Assembly: GCF_019890725.1 (NCBI RefSeq)
Contig: NZ_JAINZZ010000016.1
Coordinates: 62,001 to 126,000, forward strand
DNA: 64,000 nt
From: Actinacidiphila acidipaludis
GTDB lineage: Bacteria > Actinomycetota > Actinomycetes > Streptomycetales > Streptomycetaceae
Reading direction: 5' to 3'
Below, piece after piece: positions 58,644-64,000 of the stretch. The position numbers and the translations under genes were made by a program. The notes below the pieces were generated by a model that did no database searches, had not been told where the DNA came from, and saw only the letters and a program-made list of their open reading frames with translations. The stretch's first letter is position 1. Every line of letters starts with the position of its first letter.

Positions 58644-59762
58644 TTGAGAAGGCAACGGACGTTCTCCCTCTTAGCGGGACTCTTGACGCTGCTCGCGGCG
58701 GTCGGTTTCGTCGTCCTCGGGCAGAGTTCGGCCCAGGCGCACGGCGTCGCCATGATGCCCGGATCCCGCACCTACCTGTGCTACGAGGACGCGCAGACCT
58801 CCACGGGCGCCCTCGTCCCCACCAACCCGGCCTGCGCGGCCGCCGTCGCGCAGAGCGGCACGACGCCGCTGTACAACTGGTTCGCCGTACTGGACTCCAA
58901 CGCGGCCGGGCGCAACGTCGGTTACGTTCCCGACGGCACCCTCTGCAGCGCGGGCAACAAGTCGCCCTACGACTTCTCCGCCTACAGCGCGGCCCGCGAC
59001 GACTGGCCGCGCACCCACCTCACGTCCGGGTCCACGATCCAGCTCCAGTACAGCAACTGGGCGGCGCACCCCGGCACGTTCCGGATCTACCTCACCAAGC
59101 AGGGCTGGTCGCCGACCACTCCGCTGGCGTGGGCCGACCTGGACCAGGTCGGCAGCGTCACCAACCCGCCAGCGGTCGGCTCGCCCGGCACCGACGGCGG
59201 TCACTACTACTGGGACCAGGCGCTGCCGTCGGGCCGCTCGGGCAATGCCCTGATGTTCATCCAGTGGGTCCGCTCGGACAGCAACGAGAACTTCTTCTCG
59301 TGCTCCGACATCGCCTTCGACGGCGGCCACGGCGAGGTCACCGGCATCCACAACGGCAGCACGATCCCGCCGACCACCCCGCCGACGACGCCCCCGACCA
59401 CCCCGCCCACCACGCCGCCCACCACGCCCCCCACGACGCCGCCGACCAGCCCGGGCAACACCTGCATGGCCATGTACGCGGTGACCAACGCCTGGAGCGG
59501 CGGCTTCCAGGGATCGGTCGAGGTCATGAACCACGGCACCTCACCCACCGGTCACTGGACGGTGAACTGGACCCTGGGCGACGGGACGAAGATCTCCCAG
59601 CTCTGGAACGGCACGCTGACCACCAGCGGCAACGCCGTGCAGGTCGCCAACGCTTCCTACAACGGGACCATCGCGCCGGACGGCAGCACCACGTTCGGCT
59701 TCACGGCCACCTCGTCCGGCATCAACACCCCGAACGGCTCGATCACCTGCACGTTCTCCTGA
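58644..59762 (+). CDS. celS2: AA10 lytic polysaccharide monooxygenase with CBM2 (CelS2-type, cellulose-active)
   Basis: 372 aa from TTG 58644 (GGAAAGG nine bases upstream). The signal peptide ends QSSAQA, exposing His33 as mature residue 1; His142 (SNWAAHPG) completes the copper histidine brace. The catalytic domain (HGVAMMPGSRTYLC, SPYDFSAYSAARDDWPRTHL, GGHYYWDQALPSGRSGNAL) closely recalls S. coelicolor CelS2. A PPTT-repeat linker (237-268) leads to a CBM2 (CMAMYAVTNAWSGGFQGSVE). It oxidatively cleaves crystalline cellulose outside the cell. Codon 10 (58671) is TTA, the only one I noticed in the window, implying bldA dependence. Confidence 0.95.
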   Translation: MRRQRTFSLLAGLLTLLAAVGFVVLGQSSAQAHGVAMMPGSRTYLCYEDAQTSTGALVPTNPACAAAVAQSGTTPLYNWFAVLDSNAAGRNVGYVPDGTLCSAGNKSPYDFSAYSAARDDWPRTHLTSGSTIQLQYSNWAAHPGTFRIYLTKQGWSPTTPLAWADLDQVGSVTNPPAVGSPGTDGGHYYWDQALPSGRSGNALMFIQWVRSDSNENFFSCSDIAFDGGHGEVTGIHNGSTIPPTTPPTTPPTTPPTTPPTTPPTTPPTSPGNTCMAMYAVTNAWSGGFQGSVEVMNHGTSPTGHWTVNWTLGDGTKISQLWNGTLTTSGNAVQVANASYNGTIAPDGSTTFGFTATSSGINTPNGSITCTFS

Positions 59763-59776
59763 CGGTTCGGCGCACG

Positions 59777-59812
59777 GGCTGCCCCGCACGGCTCCGGCCG
59801 CGCGGGGCAGCC
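59777..59812 (+). terminator. hairpin terminator after the LPMO gene
   Basis: GGCTGCCCCGC pairs with its complement (11 bp) across a 14-nt loop, starting 14 bases past the stop. Confidence 0.65.
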
Positions 59813-59971
59813 GGCTGTCGGCCGCGGGCAGGGGCTGCCGCGGGCGGGGCGAACGTGTGATCGTGGGGCCTGTCGTGTCCGCGACCCCTCGGTGCGGGCG
59901 CCCCGCCTCCCGCCCCTTCGGTCACCATCGCCGTTCCCCTGTGCATCGCCCCCACCCCGCAGGAGCCGCCC

Positions 59972-60976
59972 ATGACCACGCCCCGCTTCGCCGTCCTCGG
60001 CGCCGGCAGCATCGGCTGTCACCTCGGCGGCCATCTCGTCGCCGCCGGGTACGACGTGGCGTTCGTCGGCCGGCCCGCCGCCATGGACGTCCTGCGTGAG
60101 CGGGGCCTGACCCTCAGCACGTCCGTCCGGCCGCCGGCCCACCTCCCGCCCGACCGGCTGACGCTGGCCACCGCCGCCGAGGCCGCGGCCGGCGCCGACT
60201 ACGTGCTGGTCACCGTGAAGACCGCCGCCACCCGTGCGGCCGCCGGTGACCTGGCCGCCCATCTCGCCCCGGGCGCCGTCGTGGTCAGCTTCCAGAACGG
60301 GCTGCACAACCCCGCCACTCTGCGTGCCGCGCTTCCCGGGCACACCGTGCGGGCCGGGATGGTGCCCTACAACGTGGTGGGGTCCGCGCCCGGCACCGTG
60401 CACCAGGGCATGCCGGGCCGGCTCATGACCGAGCCCGACGACACGCTCGCCACCGCCCTGCGCAAGGCCGGTCTGTCCGTCGAGGCCCGCGCCGACATGC
60501 CCGAGGTGCAGCACGCCAAGCTGCTGATGAACCTCAACAACGCGGTCAACGCCCTGTCCGGGCTGCCGCTGCGCGACCAGCTCGGCCTGCGTCCGTACCG
60601 CCGCTGTCTGGCGCTGTGCCAGCGTGAGGCGCTCGCCGCCTACCGGGCTGCCGGGGTCACGCCCGCCCGCCTCGGCCCCACGGCGCCCGGTGTCACCCCC
60701 TATGTGCTGGGGCTGCCCGACGGGGTCTTCCGCCGGGTGGCCGCCGCCTCGCTGCGCATCGACGCGCACGCGCGGTCCTCGATGTGGGAGGACCTGCAAC
60801 GCGGCCGGGCCACCGAGATCGACTCGCTGCAGGGCGAGGTCGTCGCCCTCGCCGCGGCCCACGGTCGGGGCGCTCCGGCCAACGCCCGCCTCGCCGCCCT
60901 CGTCCACGCGGCCGAGTCCGCGCCCCGCACCTGGAGCGGGCCGGAGCTGTACGCCGAACTGCGCGCCGCCCGGTGA
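59972..60976 (+). CDS. 2-dehydropantoate 2-reductase-family protein
   Basis: 334 aa, ATG with AGGAG. NADP-binding AVLGAGSIGCHLGGHL at the N-terminus, VVSFQNGLHNPATL in the middle, and the ketopantoate-reductase C-terminal helical domain (KLLMNLNNAVNALSG with conserved Lys/Asn, SMWEDLQRGRATEIDSLQGE). It could make pantoate for coenzyme A or act on a related 2-oxo acid; paralogues are common, so panE function is not certain. Confidence 0.9.
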   Translation: MTTPRFAVLGAGSIGCHLGGHLVAAGYDVAFVGRPAAMDVLRERGLTLSTSVRPPAHLPPDRLTLATAAEAAAGADYVLVTVKTAATRAAAGDLAAHLAPGAVVVSFQNGLHNPATLRAALPGHTVRAGMVPYNVVGSAPGTVHQGMPGRLMTEPDDTLATALRKAGLSVEARADMPEVQHAKLLMNLNNAVNALSGLPLRDQLGLRPYRRCLALCQREALAAYRAAGVTPARLGPTAPGVTPYVLGLPDGVFRRVAAASLRIDAHARSSMWEDLQRGRATEIDSLQGEVVALAAAHGRGAPANARLAALVHAAESAPRTWSGPELYAELRAAR

Positions 60977-61036
60977 CGGGGGCCGGCCGCTCCGACACCG
61001 CCGAGGAATCAACCCGGCCCCGGCGGACCGGGTGAC

Positions 61037-61042
61037 TAGGGT
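61037..61042 (+). promoter_or_regulatory. -10 element for leaderless MFS mRNA
   Basis: TAGGGT, then six bases, then GTG 61049. No ribosome site consistent with this start. Confidence 0.45.
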
Positions 61043-61048
61043 GAGGAC

Positions 61049-62248
61049 GTGACCTCTTCCCGTCAGGAGAAGCGTCCGGTGCACGCCTGGTACGCGCTGA
61101 TGGCGCTGGTGTTCGCCGTGGTCATGGCGGGGACGACGCTGCCGACGCCGCTGTACGACCTCTACCGCAAGGACATCGGCTTCTCCGAGTTCGTCGTCAC
61201 GGTGGTCTTCGCCGTCTACGCCTGCGGGGTGATCGCCGCCCTGCTGATCGCCGGGTCGTTCTCGGACGTGCTCGGGCGGCGGCCGGTCCTCATGGCGGGC
61301 ATCGGCTTCTCGATGCTGAGCGCGGTGTGCTTCCTCGCCGCCCACGGACTGCCGCTGCTGTTCGTCGGACGGGTGTTCTCGGGCTTCTCCGCGGGGCTGT
61401 TCAGCGGGGCGGCGACCGCGGCCATCATGGAACTGGCGGCGCCAGAGCAGCGGGGACGCGCGGGCCTGGCCGCGACCGTGGCCAACATGGGCGGCCTGGG
61501 ATGCGGGCCGGTCCTCGCCGGACTGCTGGGGGAGTACGCGCCCCACCCGCTGCGGCTGACGTTCGTGGTCCATCTCGGGCTGCTCGCGCTGTCCTTCGCC
61601 GCGGTGTGGATCGCCCCGGAGACCGTCGCCCGGCAGGATCCGCGGCCGCCGCTGCGCGTGCAGGGAATGGTGGTCCCCGTCCAGGCGCGTGCGGCGTTCA
61701 GGCCGGCGGCCGTCGCCGTGTTCGCCGGGTTCTCGGTCCTGGGCCTGTTCACCGCGGTCACACCGGCCTTCCTCGCGAAGTACCTGGGCGTCGACAACAT
61801 CGCGGCCTCCGGCGCGGTCGTCATGTCCGCCTTCCTCGCCTCGCTCGCCGGGCAGTCCCTCATGGGCCTTCTCGGCGTCGCGCGTTCACTGTTCCTGGGC
61901 TGCGTGGTGCTGGTGGCCGGACTGGTGCTGATCGGGGTGTCGCTGCTGGACGAGAACCTGGGGCTGCTGGTCGGTGGTGCCATGGTGAGCGGGCTGGGGC
62001 AGGGACTGTCGTTCCGCAGCAGCGTCGCCACGGTGAGCCGCGTCGCACCGGAGGAGCAGCGCGGCGCCACGCTCTCGGCGCTCTTCGTCGCGGGCTACGT
62101 CGGGCTGTCCATCCCGGTCGTCGGCATCGGCGCCGTGGCCCTCGGGCCGGGGCTGCGCAGCGCGGGCGTGCTCTTCGTGGCCTGCGTGATCGTGCTCGCC
62201 GCCGCCGTCTCCGTCTATCTGGTGCGCCGCCCGCTGCCCGTCACCTGA
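61049..62248 (+). CDS. MFS transporter (12-helix)
   Basis: 399 aa with 12 hydrophobic segments. Motif A in AGSFSDVLGRRPVLMAG. N-terminal TTLPTPLYDLYRKDIGFS places it in the sugar/drug-efflux-like MFS_1 group common in actinomycetes. C-terminal LSIPVVGIGAVALG. The substrate is unknown. Convergent with cydB and separated from it by a small hairpin. Confidence 0.9.
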   Translation: MTSSRQEKRPVHAWYALMALVFAVVMAGTTLPTPLYDLYRKDIGFSEFVVTVVFAVYACGVIAALLIAGSFSDVLGRRPVLMAGIGFSMLSAVCFLAAHGLPLLFVGRVFSGFSAGLFSGAATAAIMELAAPEQRGRAGLAATVANMGGLGCGPVLAGLLGEYAPHPLRLTFVVHLGLLALSFAAVWIAPETVARQDPRPPLRVQGMVVPVQARAAFRPAAVAVFAGFSVLGLFTAVTPAFLAKYLGVDNIAASGAVVMSAFLASLAGQSLMGLLGVARSLFLGCVVLVAGLVLIGVSLLDENLGLLVGGAMVSGLGQGLSFRSSVATVSRVAPEEQRGATLSALFVAGYVGLSIPVVGIGAVALGPGLRSAGVLFVACVIVLAAAVSVYLVRRPLPVT

Positions 62249-62255
62249 CCCCGCC

Positions 62256-62274
62256 GCCCGCGTCCTTCGCGGGC
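62256..62274. terminator. short hairpin between convergent MFS and cydB genes
   Basis: GCCCGCG and CGCGGGC (7 bp) around TCCTT. Confidence 0.5.
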
Positions 62275-62294
62275 TGCGGTGTGGTGAGGGGCCG

Positions 62295-63314
62295 TCAGCC
62301 GCTGATCTGGTCGGTCACGCCCCCGAGGCGGCCGCGGCCGGCCAGGCGGAACAGGACGACCAGGGAGGGGAGGATGACCGCGCCGGCGGCGATCGCCACG
62401 CCGACCAGGACCCACTGGGTGGGGCGCGGGGCGGCCCCCGCGTCGAGGGTGAGATGGGTGCCCAGGAGATACGGGTACTGCGCGACGCCCCAGCCGAGGA
62501 CGACCAGCGCCACTGCCGCGCCCGCCGTCTCGCGCAGCCCGAACGGGATGCCGGCCCGCCGCAGCATCAGGCCGATGCTGCCGAGCCCGGCGACGGCCGC
62601 CAGGATCACCAGGGGCAGCGCGCGATGGCTGAGTTCGACGAACAGACGGTGGGCGTCGCTGCGCAGGATGAAGATGCCCGCGATGCTGACGAGTCCGGTC
62701 ACCACCGCGGCCGCCAGGGCGCGGTCGCGGAAGTAGCCCTCCAGGTCCGTGTCCCCCTGGCGCGCGGCCGCCACGCACAGATACGCCGCCGCCAGGTAGG
62801 CGCACACCAGCACGGCCAGGACCCCGCCGAGCGCGGACGTCGGGTTGAGCCAGCTCGTCGCGGGATCACCGTTACCGGCCGTCGGCACCCGTCCGGAGGC
62901 GATGCCGCCGGCGACCGAGCCGAAGCAGTAGGGCGCCAGCAGCGACGACAGCGCGAACGCGGCACCGTAGACGCGCTGTTCGGGGGTGCGCAGCGAGGCG
63001 TGGCGGAAGGCGAAACCCGCGCCGCGCAGCACGATGCCCAGCGCCGCGAGGCCCAGCGGGATGTAGAGGGTGGTGGTGATCGCGGCGAACGCCCGGGGGA
63101 AGCCGGTCCAGAGCATCACCAGGCAGTAGATGAGCCAGGTGTGGTTGGCCTCCCACACCGGGCTCAGCGAGACGTCGACGAGGTGGCGCGGCGCCCGGCC
63201 GCGGGCGGCGCCGCCGGCCGTCAGGTCCCAGAACCCCGCGCCGAAGTCGGCGCCGCCGAGCACGGCGTAGGCCACCACCCCGACGAACAGGAAGACCGCG
63301 ATCAGGTCGGTCAT
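62295..63314 (-). CDS. cydB: cytochrome bd quinol oxidase subunit II
   Basis: 339 aa, ATG overlapping the cydA stop (ATGA). About nine hydrophobic segments. Family blocks: YAVLGGADFGAGFWDL near the N-terminus, VWEANHTWLIYCLVMLWTGF, RGAGFAFRHASL and YPYLLGTHLTLDAGAAP. With CydA it forms the high-affinity quinol oxidase used at low oxygen or under nitrosative or H2S stress. cydCD assembly genes are not in the window. Confidence 0.96.
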   Translation of the reverse strand: MTDLIAVFLFVGVVAYAVLGGADFGAGFWDLTAGGAARGRAPRHLVDVSLSPVWEANHTWLIYCLVMLWTGFPRAFAAITTTLYIPLGLAALGIVLRGAGFAFRHASLRTPEQRVYGAAFALSSLLAPYCFGSVAGGIASGRVPTAGNGDPATSWLNPTSALGGVLAVLVCAYLAAAYLCVAAARQGDTDLEGYFRDRALAAAVVTGLVSIAGIFILRSDAHRLFVELSHRALPLVILAAVAGLGSIGLMLRRAGIPFGLRETAGAAVALVVLGWGVAQYPYLLGTHLTLDAGAAPRPTQWVLVGVAIAAGAVILPSLVVLFRLAGRGRLGGVTDQISG

Positions 63315-64000
63315 CGGGTCCCCGCCTCCTCGGGCGGCGCGCCCGCGACCCCGCCGCGCGGCCCGTACGGCACGACCACGCTGTCGTCGCCCCCGGCCTG
63401 CCACCGCCGCTTCATCGAGACGAGGACCGCGCCCGCGGTCAGGCCGACGGCCAGGTAGATGGCCAGGACGGCGGCGAAGAACGCCCACAGGTTCCCCTGG
63501 GTGGCCACCGCGTCCCTGGTCAGGAGGTGTCCGACGACGATCCAGGGCTGGCGGCCCACCTCGGTGACGATCCACCCCGTCTCCAGGCAGACGACGGCGG
63601 CGACACCGCTGACGGCGCAGGCCCGCAGGAACCATCGCTGCTGCTCCAGCACTCGGCGGCGCCACAGCAGCCAGGCGCACCACAGGCCGAGGGCCAGCAG
63701 GGCGAAGGAGAGGCCCACCATGACGTCGAAGGACAGGTGGACGAGGCTCACCTCGCGGTCGGTGGGCCGGTGCTGGGCCGGGATCGCCTCCAGGCCCGAG
63801 ATCCGGGTGTTGACGCTGAACCCGGCCAGCAGTGACGCGCCGTCGGGGATCTGCAGGCCGCCGCGGACCTTTCCGTCGAGCAGGATGCCGCCGAGCGTCT
63901 CCGGCACGTGGGTGCCGGTGGTCGGCAGGAGCTCGATCGCCGAGAACTTCGCCGGCTCGGAGTCGAAGACGTAGCGGGCGATGGTGTCGCCCACGACGAT
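63311..64000 (-). CDS. cydA: cytochrome bd quinol oxidase subunit I (5' end beyond window)
   Basis: The C-terminal 229 residues are visible; the frame is open at position 64000. They cover the region after the Q-loop (ARYVFDSEPAKFSAIELLPTTG), then helices with VHLSFDVMVGLSFALLALG and the conserved GWIVTEVGRQPWIVVGHL. It is the haem-carrying subunit. The first of two overlapping genes (cydA-cydB). The promoter and N-terminus are not visible. Confidence 0.95.
   Translation of the reverse strand: MVVGDTIARYVFDSEPAKFSAIELLPTTGTHVPETLGGILLDGKVRGGLQIPDGASLLAGFSVNTRISGLEAIPAQHRPTDREVSLVHLSFDVMVGLSFALLALGLWCAWLLWRRRVLEQQRWFLRACAVSGVAAVVCLETGWIVTEVGRQPWIVVGHLLTRDAVATQGNLWAFFAAVLAIYLAVGLTAGAVLVSMKRRWQAGGDDSVVVPYGPRGGVAGAPPEEAGTR

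Noticed and set aside
1..64000. Integrated element, prophage or insertion sequence
   Set aside because: No integrase, transposase, terminal inverted repeats, tRNA-linked direct repeats or phage structural genes were seen.

Overview
This is about 64 kb of very GC-rich DNA with densely packed genes, many ATGA/GTGA overlaps, GTG and TTG starts, and strong third-position G/C bias. Gene content (an SCO2400-type zinc-ribbon protein, DUF1876, DUF1918, an srsABC-like phenolic lipid operon, a CelS2-type LPMO behind a CebR box, many MFS and regulator pairs) points to Streptomyces or a close relative. The window looks like an accessory chromosomal region. I saw no rRNA, tRNA, CRISPR array, insertion sequence or prophage.

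Layout. 1-7.7 kb: a three-gene ABC-2 exporter operon, a divergent NarL-type two-component system whose regulator has a repeat-built N-terminus, and a benE transporter facing an XRE-cupin regulator across two tandem palindromes. 7.8-17.2 kb: a SHOCT protein, a DHA2 exporter, an SCO2400-type protein, an enolase-superfamily sugar-acid dehydratase, small DUF proteins, a DMT transporter and a GH25 muramidase. 17.4-26.2 kb: an FUSC membrane protein, a blue-copper lipoprotein, a UbiA prenyltransferase divergent from a type III PKS / ICMT methyltransferase / FAD monooxygenase operon, and a GT-C-like membrane protein. 26.2-34.1 kb: a methyltransferase, a DHFR-fold reductase, an NTF2-fold protein, a MarR/MFS pair and a fused 5-oxoprolinase. 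34.1-38.2 kb: a damaged patch with fragments of three genes beside an intact LacI regulator, then an RpiR regulator. 38.3-47.9 kb: an XRE-cupin regulator, a C39-like protein lacking its expected catalytic residues, a complete sugar ABC importer without ATPase, GNAT, a type 1 binding protein and PucR. 48-52.5 kb: FAH hydrolase, FGGY kinase and a frameshifted fucose/arabinose isomerase. 52.6-64 kb: TauE, an SLT transglycosylase with a long leader, a secreted COG4315 protein, SDR, a DNA glycosylase, DUF5996, the LPMO, a ketopantoate-reductase-like protein, MFS and cydAB (cydA runs off the window).

The most distinctive signal is a LacI-type operator, TGAAATCGATTTCA. It occurs perfectly at 35982 and 49276, with degenerate copies at 36084 and 49176. 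It links the LacI gene and a GH172/ABC-permease remnant to the FAH, kinase and isomerase genes 13 kb away. The GH172 gene and permease are fused by a deletion and the isomerase carries a +1 frameshift, so I read this as a sugar-catabolism regulon in decay. Other notable points are at least eight genes whose start codon lies 6-7 nt after a -10 hexamer (likely leaderless mRNAs), and an LPMO with both a CebR operator and a TTA codon. All calls come from reading the sequence and translations. No database search was run.
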